This document shows positions 18,532 through 27,658 of a DNA stretch of 64,000 bases, piece after piece. The notes under the pieces were generated by a model, which saw only the letters and a list, made by a program, of their open reading frames with translations, was not told the DNA's origin and did no database searches. The stretch is from Gammaproteobacteria bacterium (GTDB taxonomy: Bacteria > Pseudomonadota > Gammaproteobacteria > Pseudomonadales > Pseudohongiellaceae), in assembly GCA_002711845.1 (NCBI GenBank), contig PASF01000011.1, positions 62,001 to 126,000 of the forward strand, in the 5' to 3' direction. The first letter of the stretch is position 1; the number at the start of each line of letters is the position of its first letter. Both the position numbers and the translations under genes were made by a program.

Positions 18532-19200
18532 TCAGAGGCTGTCTTGCAGCTCAGTGAGTTTCATTTGCAGAATCGGATTGCCGGTAGCAGCCGCGAGCGC
18601 TGATTCATACGCTGCCAGCGCCTGCTCTCTTTGCCCCTGAGCCAGGTAAATATCACCACGTAATTCGTCAAACTCGGCGCTCAGCGCCGACGCTTCAACA
18701 CCACTGATAACAGTCAGGGCACGGGCTGGTTCGCCACTTGCCAGAAGTACACGCCCCAGTCGCAGGCGGCCCAACTGCACCAGGGTGTCATCGGTGCTGC
18801 CAAACAGACCACTGCGGGTATTATCCAGCAACCATTGCAGCTCCTGTTCGGCGCTGGCCAGATCATTCACCTCGACCGCCAGCCGGGCGCCGTAAAGCGC
18901 CCCGTACAGAGCGTAGACACTACCGGCATGCTCATCCTTCAGCGTTGCCACCAGTGCAAGGGCCGGTTCACGACTGGCTTCGGGCACTGTCTCGCCGGGC
19001 TGGGTCACCATCAGTTGTGACAACTGATCATACACTGCCGACGCAGCGGCTGCCGAACGGGTCTGACCGCCCTGCCAGGCCTGCCAACCGAAATAGACCA
19101 GCGCGACGACGGCAATGCCAATCGCGATTGAGCGGCCACTTTCGCGCCACCAACGTTTGAGTGACTCTAAACTTTCTTCTTCTTCGGTACTTAAAGCCAC
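18532..19200 (-). CDS. yfgM: YfgM-like tetratricopeptide membrane protein (SecYEG ancillary subunit)
   Basis: 222 residues. A short acidic cytoplasmic N-terminus (STEEEESLESLKRWW) precedes one membrane helix (about residues 20-42) and a periplasmic TPR-like helical region. In E. coli YfgM associates with SecYEG and the chaperone PpiD. A longer reading frame begins with TTG at 19218, but CAGGAG lies seven bases upstream of the GTG at 19200, and family proteins start close to the acidic motif, so the GTG is preferred. Its place between hisS and bamB is the classical one. Confidence 0.9.
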   Translation of the reverse strand: MALSTEEEESLESLKRWWRESGRSIAIGIAVVALVYFGWQAWQGGQTRSAAAASAVYDQLSQLMVTQPGETVPEASREPALALVATLKDEHAGSVYALYGALYGARLAVEVNDLASAEQELQWLLDNTRSGLFGSTDDTLVQLGRLRLGRVLLASGEPARALTVISGVEASALSAEFDELRGDIYLAQGQREQALAAYESALAAATGNPILQMKLTELQDSL

Positions 19201-19318
19201 AAACAGCTCCTGTCTCAATTAACTGATCGTTATGGGTTCTGCGCCCGGCGCAGAACGTGCCATTATGTCTGATTCATAGCAGGCAGGCATCGTGTCGCAC
19301 TGCCCGATCCGTGTCAAG

Positions 19319-20617
19319 TCAGGCCGTTACCGGCGATTCACTCAACACACCCGTCAGCGCACCCGCGAGGGCTGACAGCGGAACGCTCTCACTGCGGCCC
19401 TCATCATCCAGACGCCGCAAGCGCACGGTCGGTTCGCCCGACGCCGGTGCCGGGTCCACAATCACCGCAACCCGGGCGCCACTATTATACGCTTTCTTGA
19501 GCTGACTGTTGAACTTGCCACCACCGCAGTGGCTCAGTACGCGGATGCCCGGCAGGCTCACCCGCAAGTGTTCGGCCAGCGTCAGTACCTGTGCCGAATC
19601 AACGCCGTCTGATGCCAGCACGGTCACATCGAGCACCTGTTGGACCGAGGCCGGCAATGTTCCCACTGACTCCAGCAACAACACCAGGCGCTCCATGCCA
19701 AATGCCAGGCCGACTGCCGGGGTGCCACGCCCGCCCAGTTGTGCGACCAGTGAATCGTAGCGACCACCGGCACAAACAGTGCCCTGCGCCCCCAGGTCAT
19801 CGGTGATCCACTCAAACACCATATTGTTGTAATAATCCAGGCCCCGAACCAGGCGTGGATTCTCGACAAATGCCACCTGATTGGCCCTTAGCAACTGCTT
19901 TAATGCGTCGTAATGCGCGGCTGTCTCGGCGCTGACAAACTCCACCAGAGTCGGTGCGTCGCTCAGCAGGGCCTGTGTTGACGGCACTTTGCTGTCCAGC
20001 ACACGCAATGGATTGCTGAGCAGGCGGCGTCGGCTGTCGTCATCCAGGTCGGCCTCATGCTGTTGCAGAAACGCCGTCAGCGCAGCTCCGAATGCTTGGC
20101 GGTCTGCGGCGGTGCCGATATTGTTGATCTCCAGCCGCACACTTTGCGTCAGCCCCAGTTCGCGCCACAGCGCAGCCGAAATCATTATGATCTCGGCATC
20201 AATATCCGGGCCGCTCATGCCAAAACTCTCTATACCCACCTGATGAAACTGGCGGTATCGGCCTTTCTGGGGACGTTCATGACGGAACATGGGGCCGCGA
20301 TACCACAGGCGTTGTTGCTGGTTATACAGCAGACCGTGCTGCTCTGCCGCGCGCACGCAACCCGCAGTGCCTTCAGGGCGCAGGCTGAGTTCATCACCGT
20401 TGCGATCGGCAAAACTGTACATTTCCTTTTCAACGATATCGGTGACTTCGCCGATGGAGCGTTTGAAAAGCTGAGACTGCTCCAGCACCGGAAAGCGAAT
20501 TTCGCGATAACCGTATGACTGCACCAATGTCTGCGTGACCTGTTCAATATATTGCCAGGTGGGAGTTTCCGTCGGGAGAATATCGTTCATCCCGCGAATT
20601 GCCTGTATTTTACTCAT
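19319..20617 (-). CDS. hisS: Histidyl-tRNA synthetase
   Basis: 432 residues, class II aminoacyl-tRNA synthetase charging tRNA-His. Motif 1 is around residues 50-80, motif 2 around 110-130 (WYRGPMFRHERPQKGRYRQF), and the histidine-specific signatures near 255-265 (LVRGLDYYNN) and motif 3 (GLAFGMERL) are present. The C-terminal anticodon-binding domain carries a small alanine-rich tail. It sits 35 bp after ispG in the housekeeping cluster. Confidence 0.97.
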   Translation of the reverse strand: MSKIQAIRGMNDILPTETPTWQYIEQVTQTLVQSYGYREIRFPVLEQSQLFKRSIGEVTDIVEKEMYSFADRNGDELSLRPEGTAGCVRAAEQHGLLYNQQQRLWYRGPMFRHERPQKGRYRQFHQVGIESFGMSGPDIDAEIIMISAALWRELGLTQSVRLEINNIGTAADRQAFGAALTAFLQQHEADLDDDSRRRLLSNPLRVLDSKVPSTQALLSDAPTLVEFVSAETAAHYDALKQLLRANQVAFVENPRLVRGLDYYNNMVFEWITDDLGAQGTVCAGGRYDSLVAQLGGRGTPAVGLAFGMERLVLLLESVGTLPASVQQVLDVTVLASDGVDSAQVLTLAEHLRVSLPGIRVLSHCGGGKFNSQLKKAYNSGARVAVIVDPAPASGEPTVRLRRLDDEGRSESVPLSALAGALTGVLSESPVTA

Positions 20618-20652
20618 ATCCGTATTGTACTCATCACTAGTCTTTTAAGGCA

Positions 20653-21780
20653 CTAACCGCGCGCAATGATGCCGCCGGGCGCCTGTTCGGCTTCAGCCTT
20701 GAGTTTTTCGGCCACCCGCGCCCGCACCATGGCTTCCAGTTCGTCAACCAGACGGGCATTGTCAATTTTGTGATGCGGCTTGCCATGCACATAGGCCAGG
20801 TTGTGAGGACTGGCACCGGTCAGGCCAATCTCGGCCACCTTGGCTTCGCCGGGGCCATTGACGATGCAACCGATAACAGCGACATCAACCGGCGTAATGA
20901 CATCTTCCAGACGCGACTCCAGTTCGTTGACCACAGAGATCACATCAAAGTTCTGGCGCGAGCAGCTTGGGCATGCCACCAGGTTGACACCTTTACTGCG
21001 CAGACCCAGGCTCTTCAGAATATCAAAACCGACACGGATCTCCTCCACCGGATCGGCCGCCAGAGAGATGCGAATGGTGTCACCGATGCCATCCATCAAC
21101 AAAGCACCCAGCCCGACCGCCGACTTCACCGTGCCCGAACGCAGACCACCGGCCTCGGTAATACCCAGATGCAGTGGTTGATCGATCTGGCCGGCCAACT
21201 GGCGATAGGCTTTCAGCGTCATGAAAATTTCAGAGGCCTTCAGGCTGACCTTGAAGTCCTGAAAGTCGAGCCTGTCCAGAATATCGATTTGCGTCAGCGC
21301 GGATTCAACCATCGCTTCAGCACAGGGCTCCGGATACTTGCGCAGCAGCACCTTGCCCAGCGAACCTGCGTTGACGCCGATACGCAGAGGGATACCTTTG
21401 TCGCGCGCAGCATCAATGACGGCCCGGACACGTTTCTCGCTACCAATATTACCGGGGTTGATGCGCAAACAGTCAACGCCGTATTCAGCGACCTTGAGTG
21501 CAATCTTGTAGTCGAAATGGATGTCGGCCACCAGCGGCAGGTTGACACGCTGACGAATGGCTCGGAACGCTTCCGCCGCCTCCATGGAGGGCACTGACAC
21601 CCGGACGATGTCAGCGCCGACATCCGCCAGGCGCTGAATCTGCGCAACGGTTGCCTCAACATCACAGGTTTCGGTATTGGTCATGCTTTGTACCGAAATA
21701 GGTGCGCCGCCGCCCACGGGCACATTACCAACCATGATACGGCGGGACTGGCGGCGTTTGATCGGAGATGATGTCAACAT
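20653..21780 (-). CDS. ispG: 4-hydroxy-3-methylbut-2-enyl diphosphate synthase
   Basis: 375 residues; the [4Fe-4S] enzyme of the MEP isoprenoid pathway that converts MEcPP to HMBPP. A TIM-barrel N-terminal domain ([10 protein letters not shown] at about 28, VADIHFDYK at about 95) is followed by the cluster-binding domain. Its cysteines lie in [11 protein letters not shown] and in [11 protein letters not shown], the standard pattern. It lies between rodZ and hisS as in related gammaproteobacteria. Its iron-sulfur dependence matters because the isc locus in this window is reduced. Confidence 0.97.
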   Translation of the reverse strand: MLTSSPIKRRQSRRIMVGNVPVGGGAPISVQSMTNTETCDVEATVAQIQRLADVGADIVRVSVPSMEAAEAFRAIRQRVNLPLVADIHFDYKIALKVAEYGVDCLRINPGNIGSEKRVRAVIDAARDKGIPLRIGVNAGSLGKVLLRKYPEPCAEAMVESALTQIDILDRLDFQDFKVSLKASEIFMTLKAYRQLAGQIDQPLHLGITEAGGLRSGTVKSAVGLGALLMDGIGDTIRISLAADPVEEIRVGFDILKSLGLRSKGVNLVACPSCSRQNFDVISVVNELESRLEDVITPVDVAVIGCIVNGPGEAKVAEIGLTGASPHNLAYVHGKPHHKIDNARLVDELEAMVRARVAEKLKAEAEQAPGGIIARG

Positions 21781-21829
21781 AGTGAACTCACAACACGGGT
21801 TTTGGTCACGGTTTTCAATGGCGGTCTTG

Positions 21830-22717
21830 CTACAGACCGATATTCAGTCGTACCGAATTGTCTGCCTTGATGGTACTGCTGAAATCTACCTGACGACCGT
21901 TAAAGCTTAATGTCACGCCCGGCGCATTATCCATCACAATGGAAAACGGCGCAGTGCCCTGAACAGCCAATTGTTCGCCGGTTAAATGCATCTCACGGTG
22001 TGTTTCATCACCGCCGCGATGCTCGATTTCCACCAAACTGTCCTGGCTAAAAACCAGTTGCACACGATCGTCGCCAGGCCAGCTTAACGAGGTCAGGTCG
22101 GCGCCGTCCTCAGCGACCGCTCCCACACCGGTGTCCGTCGCTGGCGCCAGGTCAGCGGTCGGCGCTGAGTCAAAGACAGGCATGGCATCGATATCACCAC
22201 CCTCAATATTGCCGGTGACACTGACCGCCTCGCGCGTCATGTCTGCACTGGCCGTTTCTGCCTCATTACCGGTGCTGAGCAGCCACAGCACAATGGCGAC
22301 CACCACAAAAGCGACACCGGAGAAAATGATCCATGGACGGTTCTTGTCCATCCGGCGGCGGGCATGACGCTTGATGGCCTCTTCCTTGCGCGCCAGTTTA
22401 TGGGTGGTGAACTCGCGGTAGATCTCCAGCATCTGATCCGGATCCAGACCCAGTAGTCTCGCGTAGGAGCGAATATACCCCTTGGCGAAAACATCACCTG
22501 GCAGTTTGTCGTAGCTGTCTGATTCCAGCGCCCGCACATAATGCATGGTGAGGTTCAGTTCATCGGCCACATGCTGCAAAGACAGCTCAAGCGTCTCCCG
22601 CTGCGCCAGCAACAGACTGCCGGGTGTTGTCCGCACATGCTCGGCAGCCGCCTCAGCGCCGTCCACCGGCTGCCCGGCTACCTGGTCATCTCCGGCGCTA
22701 TTGTTCTCATCGGTCAT
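21830..22717 (-). CDS. rodZ: RodZ-like cytoskeletal protein (HTH plus DUF4115)
   Basis: 295 residues. A cytoplasmic helix-turn-helix (about 32-100, [24 protein letters not shown]) precedes a basic juxtamembrane stretch ([11 protein letters not shown]). One membrane helix follows at about 124-144, then an acidic linker and a periplasmic DUF4115 domain that ends the protein. RodZ links the MreB cytoskeleton to the elongation machinery and so to rod shape. It starts 8 bp after the rlmN stop. The pilF/pilW gene that separates rlmN from rodZ in Pseudomonas is missing. Confidence 0.9.
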   Translation of the reverse strand: MTDENNSAGDDQVAGQPVDGAEAAAEHVRTTPGSLLLAQRETLELSLQHVADELNLTMHYVRALESDSYDKLPGDVFAKGYIRSYARLLGLDPDQMLEIYREFTTHKLARKEEAIKRHARRRMDKNRPWIIFSGVAFVVVAIVLWLLSTGNEAETASADMTREAVSVTGNIEGGDIDAMPVFDSAPTADLAPATDTGVGAVAEDGADLTSLSWPGDDRVQLVFSQDSLVEIEHRGGDETHREMHLTGEQLAVQGTAPFSIVMDNAPGVTLSFNGRQVDFSSTIKADNSVRLNIGL

Positions 22718-22725
22718 ATCGTTCT

Positions 22726-23907
22726 CTAGGATCCGGTTTGGCGGGCGATAATGTCACTGCTTTCGACTGCTGCCCTGCGATAACGTTCACTGCGACGCGT
22801 CTGATCGGCAACTTCGCCGACCAACTGGCCACAGGCGGCACCAATGTCATCACCGCGCGTGGTGCGAACGGTCACTGTGTAACCGGCGTCCAGCAGAATC
22901 TGACGGAAGTTGGACACCGATGAATTGCTGGGGCGCCGGTAATCAGATTGCGCAAACGGATTAAATGGAATCAGGTTGATCTTGCACGGAAAGTCCTGCA
23001 GCAATGCCGCCAGCTCGCGGGCATGCTGACGATGGTCATTGACACCGGCAATCAGTGTGTATTCGATGATCGGTACCCGCTTGTCGGGCAGGCTGGCCAT
23101 GTAATCAGACACGCTGTCGAGCAGCATCCTAATCGGGTATTTGCGATTCACCGGCACTATCTGATTGCGCAACTCATCGTTGGGCGCATGCAACGAGATC
23201 GCCAGCGAGGCATCGGTGTAATCTTTCAGGCGATTGATCGCTGGCACCACACCGGCCGTACTGATGGTGACCCGGCGCTTGGACAGACCATACGCGTTAT
23301 CCTCCATCATCAGGCTCAGGCCATCCATGACATTGTCAAAATTCAGCAGAGGCTCACCCATGCCCATCATGACAATATTACTGACCATCCGGTTCATCTT
23401 GCCTTCACCGCGCTTGGCGGTCGCGAAACCACCCAGGCGATGATTGGCCCACCATAACTGGCCGATGATTTCGGCGGTGGTCAGGTTGCTGTTAAAACCC
23501 TGCTTGCCGGTTGCGCAGAAACTGCAATCCAGCGTGCAACCGGCCTGCGAGGAAATACACAGCGTGCCGCGCGTCGCCTCCGGGATAAACACCGTTTCAA
23601 CCCGGCTGCCACTGGCGACTTCCACTATCCATTTATAGCAGCCGTCGCTGGCCAGGTGTTCTTCCACGATCGTTGGCAACCTGATCTCGGCCCCGGCCTG
23701 CAGCTTTTCGCGCAGGCTCTTGCTGACGTCGGTCATGGCGGCAAAATCAGTGACACCGCGCTGGTGAATCCACTTCATCACCTGCACGGCGCGAAACGGT
23801 TTTTCGTCCATAGACTGAAAGTAGGCCTGCAATCTGGGCAGGCTCATTCCCAGTAAGTTGACTTTCTCTACCGGCTCGTTCATGTCATGGCTTGCGCCGT
23901 GGCTCAT
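22726..23907 (-). CDS. rlmN: Dual-specificity 23S rRNA/tRNA adenine-C2 methyltransferase RlmN
   Basis: 393-residue radical-SAM enzyme that methylates A2503 of 23S rRNA and A37 of some tRNAs. The radical-SAM cysteines are C124-x3-C128-x2-C131 in [13 protein letters not shown]. The second catalytic cysteine, which carries the methyl group, lies in DIGAACGQL near the C-terminus. [12 protein letters not shown] is also conserved. It follows ndk in the housekeeping cluster and needs an iron-sulfur cluster. Confidence 0.96.
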   Translation of the reverse strand: MSHGASHDMNEPVEKVNLLGMSLPRLQAYFQSMDEKPFRAVQVMKWIHQRGVTDFAAMTDVSKSLREKLQAGAEIRLPTIVEEHLASDGCYKWIVEVASGSRVETVFIPEATRGTLCISSQAGCTLDCSFCATGKQGFNSNLTTAEIIGQLWWANHRLGGFATAKRGEGKMNRMVSNIVMMGMGEPLLNFDNVMDGLSLMMEDNAYGLSKRRVTISTAGVVPAINRLKDYTDASLAISLHAPNDELRNQIVPVNRKYPIRMLLDSVSDYMASLPDKRVPIIEYTLIAGVNDHRQHARELAALLQDFPCKINLIPFNPFAQSDYRRPSNSSVSNFRQILLDAGYTVTVRTTRGDDIGAACGQLVGEVADQTRRSERYRRAAVESSDIIARQTGS

Positions 23908-23966
23908 TTCGTCACTCCTGATCGACCTGAATCAGATTGATCCCGGCCCGGTCCTGGCGGCTGCGT

Positions 23967-24395
23967 TCAGCCGCGCGGACAGATTTCTTCAGCGTTGAAG
24001 AAGTAGTCGATTTCGCGTGCAGCAGACTGCGCAGAGTCGGAACCATGGACGGCATTGGCGTCGATGGATACGGCAAAATCCGCACGAATGGTGCCGGCGG
24101 CGGCTTCAGCGGGGTTGGTGGCACCCATCAGCTCACGGTTCTTGGCAACCGCACCCTCGCCTTCCAGAACCTGGATCATGACCGGGCCTGAGGTCATGAA
24201 CGCAATCAGATCCTTGAAAAAACCGCGTTCTTTGTGTTCTGCGTAGAAACCGCCCGCGGTCTCATCAGTCAGCTGGACCATTTTGGCAGCAACAATGCTC
24301 AGGCCGGCTTTTTCGAAGCGGGAGTAGATCTCGCCGATCACGTTCTTGCCAACTGCATCGGGTTTGATAATTGATAATGTACGTTCTTTAGCCAT
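23967..24395 (-). CDS. ndk: Nucleoside diphosphate kinase
   Basis: 142 residues, the usual length; balances NTP and dNTP pools by phosphate transfer through a histidine. The catalytic H117 is in NAVHGSDS, and the N-terminal [12 protein letters not shown] is diagnostic. The frame runs up to 24437, but family proteins begin at the MAKERT methionine. A TATAAT box 41 bases upstream (24436-24441) suggests its own promoter. In Pseudomonas the iscX/fdx end of the isc operon precedes ndk; here iscS does. Confidence 0.97.
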   Translation of the reverse strand: MAKERTLSIIKPDAVGKNVIGEIYSRFEKAGLSIVAAKMVQLTDETAGGFYAEHKERGFFKDLIAFMTSGPVMIQVLEGEGAVAKNRELMGATNPAEAAAGTIRADFAVSIDANAVHGSDSAQSAAREIDYFFNAEEICPRG

Positions 24396-24435
24396 TGTGT
24401 CGCTCCACAGCCTGTTACTGGTGTAAAAGGCGCGC

Positions 24436-24441
24436 ATTATA
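24436..24441 (-). promoter_or_regulatory. Probable -10 box of the ndk promoter
   Basis: A perfect TATAAT on the minus strand lies about 41 bases ahead of the ndk start. The corresponding -35 position (AGAATT with 17-base spacing) is a weak match, so the assignment rests mainly on the -10 and on its position in the iscS-ndk gap. No iscU-like reading frame exists in this 149-bp gap. Confidence 0.4.
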
Positions 24442-24544
24442 CTGGCTTATGGGCAGGTAATTCTACAGCAGTGCACCGTCACAATGCGTGATTGCAGCAC
24501 AGTTGCCGTAATTAACCCTCGATATCGGGCACGTTAGGGGCTTT

Positions 24545-25711
24545 TCAGGCCTGCGCCCGGGCGGGTTGCCGCAGATGCGCCAGCGTGCGGACCAGGCTTT
24601 CCAGCGCGGTCTTGATGTCCTCACGGGTGCTGAAACGCCCAAAAGAGATACGCAGTGCACTTTGTGCCATATCATCATCCACCCCCATGGCCTTCAGTAC
24701 ATAGGAGGGCTCCAGCGTCGCAGACATACAGGCTGACCCGGACGACACGGCGATCTGGCGCAGCGCCAGCAGCAGGGATTCGCCATCCACACCGGCAAAC
24801 CCGAGATTGACGATGCCCGGCACCCCACCCGTGGCCTGACCATGCAGCTGCCAGCCCGGCACCTGGGCCAGACCCGCCATTAACTGATCACGCAGACCGC
24901 GCAGACGCCCCGATTCTTCCGGCAACTGTGTTTTGGCCAGTCGAAATGCCTGCCCCATACCCACCAGTTGATGCGTGGGCAGTGTGCCGGAGCGCAGGCC
25001 TCGCTCATGACCGCCACCATGTATCTGTGCCGCCAGTTGCGCGCGGGGATCGCGCCGCACAAACAGCGCGCCAACGCCCTTGGGCCCATAAACTTTATGG
25101 GCTGACAGGGACATCAGGTCAACCGGCAATGCTGCCAGGTCAATGGGCAGCTTGCCGGCCGCCTGGGCGGCATCCACATGCAGCAGCACATTATGCTGGC
25201 GGGTGATGGCGCCGATGGCTGCCAGATCATTCACACTGCCGGTTTCATTGTTAACATGCATCAGGCTGACCAGAATGGTGTCCGCCCGGATGGCCTCGGC
25301 GACCCGCGCCGGCGCAATACTGCCGTCAGCGTCAGGCGCCAGGTAAGTGACCTCGAAGCCCTTTTGCTCCAGATAATGACAGCTGTCCAGCACGGCCTTG
25401 TGTTCAACCCGGGAGCTGATGATGTGGCGACCCTTATTGGCATGGAACTCGGCTACCCCCTTGATGGCGAGGTTATCCGCCTCAGTGGCTCCGGAGGTCC
25501 AGACAATTTCACGCGGATCACAGTTGATCAGCTCCGCAACATCACGACGGGCGTTCTCCACCAGTTCTTCGGCCTGCCAGCCATACAGATGTGAGCGTGA
25601 CGCCGGATTGCCAAACTTGCCTGACAGCGTCAGGCATTGCGCCATGGCCTCAGCCACTGACGGATCGACCGGCGTGGTGGCGGCGTAATCGAGATAAACC
25701 GGCAACTGCAT
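24545..25711 (-). CDS. iscS: Cysteine desulfurase IscS, shortened at the C-terminus
   Basis: 388-residue PLP enzyme releasing sulfur from cysteine as an enzyme persulfide. The alignment with E. coli IscS is ungapped enough that the PLP lysine falls at K206 ([10 protein letters not shown]) and the persulfide cysteine at C328 (SSGSACMS), the same numbers. It ends about 16-20 residues earlier, in LRQPARAQA. It lacks the tail with the WEMYK.GVDLN..EW pattern that contacts the scaffold IscU. It begins one base after the iscR stop, so the two are co-transcribed. No iscU, iscA, hscB, hscA or fdx follows. It may feed sulfur to other acceptors such as tRNA thiolation proteins. Confidence 0.94.
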   Translation of the reverse strand: MQLPVYLDYAATTPVDPSVAEAMAQCLTLSGKFGNPASRSHLYGWQAEELVENARRDVAELINCDPREIVWTSGATEADNLAIKGVAEFHANKGRHIISSRVEHKAVLDSCHYLEQKGFEVTYLAPDADGSIAPARVAEAIRADTILVSLMHVNNETGSVNDLAAIGAITRQHNVLLHVDAAQAAGKLPIDLAALPVDLMSLSAHKVYGPKGVGALFVRRDPRAQLAAQIHGGGHERGLRSGTLPTHQLVGMGQAFRLAKTQLPEESGRLRGLRDQLMAGLAQVPGWQLHGQATGGVPGIVNLGFAGVDGESLLLALRQIAVSSGSACMSATLEPSYVLKAMGVDDDMAQSALRISFGRFSTREDIKTALESLVRTLAHLRQPARAQA

Positions 25712-25712
25712 A

Positions 25713-26174
25713 CTACCCTCCGCGGATCACCAGTTCACGCCGTTCATCCTGACTGTGCGCCACAGACTTGACCTCATGGCGCTGCATCAGGTCGGCAAGT
25801 GAGATGCCCCGCAAAAAATCATTGATTTGAGCACTCAGATCTTCCCACAGGTGGTGGGTCAGGCAGATTTCGCCCTGCTGGCAGTTGCCCTGCCCCTGAC
25901 ACTTGGTCGCATCCACGGATTCGTCAACCGCATCAATAATATCGACGATGGCGATGGCCACAGTGTCCCGGCCCAGTCGGTAGCCACCGCCGGGGCCTCG
26001 GACACTGTGCACCAGACCGTGGCGGCGCAGCCGCGCGAACAACTGCTCCAGATAGGACAGGGAAATATCCTGACGCATGGAGATATCAGACAGTGTCACC
26101 GGCTCCGGATCCCCATGTATGGCCAGATCCAGCATGGCAGTGACAGCATAGCGACCTTTGGTTGTCAAACGCAT
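25713..26174 (-). CDS. iscR: Iron-sulfur cluster regulator IscR (Rrf2 family)
   Basis: 153 residues. The winged helix-turn-helix ([18 protein letters not shown], recognition around 35-60) is followed by the cluster ligands C92, C98, C104 and H107, identical in position to E. coli IscR. IscR with its [2Fe-2S] cluster represses the isc promoter, and without it controls other genes including suf. A longer frame to 26222 would run into the promoter, so the ATG at 26174 is used. A 25-bp type 1 operator overlaps its promoter, indicating autoregulation. Confidence 0.95.
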   Translation of the reverse strand: MRLTTKGRYAVTAMLDLAIHGDPEPVTLSDISMRQDISLSYLEQLFARLRRHGLVHSVRGPGGGYRLGRDTVAIAIVDIIDAVDESVDATKCQGQGNCQQGEICLTHHLWEDLSAQINDFLRGISLADLMQRHEVKSVAHSQDERRELVIRGG

Positions 26175-26207
26175 GAAATGTCTGCCAGCATTAACTAAGT
26201 AGCCACG

Positions 26208-26236
26208 ATTATGGAATACCACAGTATTTTAATCAA
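26208..26236 (-). promoter_or_regulatory. Sigma-70 promoter of iscRS
   Basis: On the minus strand, TTGATT (26231-26236) and CATAAT (26208-26213) are spaced by 17 bases, giving a start near 26201 and a 5' leader of about 27 bases to the iscR ATG. The IscR operator covers the -35 box and most of the spacer. Confidence 0.6.
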
Positions 26237-26240
26237 CTAT
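26216..26240 (-). promoter_or_regulatory. Type 1 IscR operator
   Basis: The minus-strand 25-mer beginning ATAGTTGATT and ending TGTGGTAT matches 21 of 25 positions of the type 1 IscR consensus as I know it (ATASYYGACT-RWWWYAGTC-RRSTAT). Mismatches fall at positions 9, 17, 19 and 20. It overlaps the -35 and spacer of the iscR promoter, the place expected for repression. Together with the intact C92/C98/C104/H107 in IscR, this supports classical feedback on cluster supply. Confidence 0.75.
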
Positions 26241-26291
26241 TAGCCCGGTCTGACACGATCTCGCGGCGCCCGCCATGTTAGACTGTCGCAT

Positions 26292-27137
26292 ATGATAGAT
26301 CTGCACTCACATACCTGGTTCTCCGATGGCCTGCTAAGCCCTCAGGCCCTGCTGCAACGGGCCGATGCACTTGGCATCAGGCAATTGGCCATCACCGACC
26401 ATGACAGTGTCGCCGCGCACCGGAGCGTGGCGGCCGGGGATATTCCTGCCGGCCTGCGCTTGATCACCGGTGTCGAGATCTCGACGCTTTGGGATAATCG
26501 GGAAATCCATATTGTCGGCCTGTTCATCGATATCGACCACCCAGGATTGAACGACTTGCTGCGGCGCCAGCAGGCAAAACGCCGGCAACGGGCAATGGAC
26601 ATTGGCATTAAACTGGAGAAAGCCGGCATCACCGGGCTGGAACCCTATCTGACGGCACTGCCCTGCGAGGCTATCAGCCGCAATCACATCGCTGATTTCC
26701 TGATCGCGGGCGGTCATGCCACCGGCAAACAACAGGCGTTCAGCAAGCATCTTGGCAAACGCGGTCGTTTTCACAGCTCAGCCGACTGGTGCAGCATCAG
26801 TGACGCAGTGACGGCCATCAGGGCAGCCAGCGGCATTGCGGTGGTTGCGCACCCCGATCGTTACAAGCTGAACCGGGTAAAGCTGCGTCGATTACTGGCG
26901 GAGTTTAGCGAGGCAGGTGGTGATGCATTGGAAGTCAGTTACTCCAATCTGCATCCCGACAAGATGAAGAACCTGGCCGACCTGTGCTGCGATCTGGCGT
27001 TGTGGGCCTCAGTGGGATCTGACTTCCATACGCCGCATACGACATGGATGGACCTGGGCAGGGTTCGGAAACTGCCTGCCCACTGCGAGGACCGGGCGCT
27101 CTGGCTGCACCCACGCTGGCCGGCCCCCGCCGCCTGA
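26292..27137 (+). CDS. rnm: PHP-domain phosphoesterase, RNase AM (YciV)-like
   Basis: 281 residues with a PHP metal-binding fold. Metal-ligand motifs are visible: MIDLHSHTWFSDG at the N-terminus, ITDHD at about 36, GVEIST at about 61, AVVAHPDRY at about 193 and GSDFHTPH at about 250. The family includes E. coli RNase AM, a 5'-3' exonuclease trimming 5' ends of 5S rRNA and short RNAs, also reported as a 3',5'-nucleoside bisphosphate phosphatase. It is divergent from iscR. Its stop codon abuts the convergent zinc-ribbon gene with no gap. Confidence 0.85.
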   Translation: MIDLHSHTWFSDGLLSPQALLQRADALGIRQLAITDHDSVAAHRSVAAGDIPAGLRLITGVEISTLWDNREIHIVGLFIDIDHPGLNDLLRRQQAKRRQRAMDIGIKLEKAGITGLEPYLTALPCEAISRNHIADFLIAGGHATGKQQAFSKHLGKRGRFHSSADWCSISDAVTAIRAASGIAVVAHPDRYKLNRVKLRRLLAEFSEAGGDALEVSYSNLHPDKMKNLADLCCDLALWASVGSDFHTPHTTWMDLGRVRKLPAHCEDRALWLHPRWPAPAA

Positions 27138-27524
27138 TCAGCGCCGCTTGATGGTCGCGACCAGACCCTTGAAAATATCCATCAGCGTTTCGTGCTTGTA
27201 GTCCGTGAATTCACCGGCGTCCATGAACATGCCGTGATCAGGGCAGGCTTCATATTCAAGGTGGGGCTGACGTGAATCGTTCACTTTCAGCATGGCATTG
27301 TGACAACGTGGACACTGTATGTCGCGCACACGATTATAGGTTTTGCCAATACGAGGGTCACCGCTGTCCAGAAAATCCGACATCCACGATGACTTGAGCT
27401 GTTCTGCCTCGCCATTGTCGAACCACAACCCATGACAGCTGCTGCATTGATCAATCACCACAGAGCCGTGCAGCGTTTCAACTGACCGCTCTAGCATTTT
27501 GGCGTTACATTTTGGGCACTCCAT
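27138..27524 (-). CDS. Zinc-ribbon protein with two TFIIB-type modules
   Basis: 128 residues, two repeats of the zf-TFIIB module. The first is CPKC near the N-terminus with CSSCHGLWFDNGE. The second is CPRC at about 74 with CPDHGMFMDAGEF, in which the final cysteine is replaced by histidine. Such small proteins are common in proteobacteria and their role is unknown. AAGGAG precedes the ATG. Its stop touches the stop of the convergent PHP gene. Confidence 0.75.
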   Translation of the reverse strand: MECPKCNAKMLERSVETLHGSVVIDQCSSCHGLWFDNGEAEQLKSSWMSDFLDSGDPRIGKTYNRVRDIQCPRCHNAMLKVNDSRQPHLEYEACPDHGMFMDAGEFTDYKHETLMDIFKGLVATIKRR

Positions 27525-27658
27525 CTTGTTCTCCTTATCGGCGCCGCGGCATTGCTGCGAAAGTGACGCACGCGGTCCGCCACCTGATGATATTGCATGC
27601 CTTCACTGCTGTTTATTCTATAAGATAAATGTGTGCCGTAACAGACCTCGACTGAAAA

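Noticed and set aside
24463-24678. Frame overlapping the iscS 3' end that might be the lost IscS tail
   Set aside because: Its translation lacks the W-E-M-Y-K / V-D-L-N pattern of the IscS tail and it lies in another frame over iscS, so it is a shadow and no frameshift is evident.
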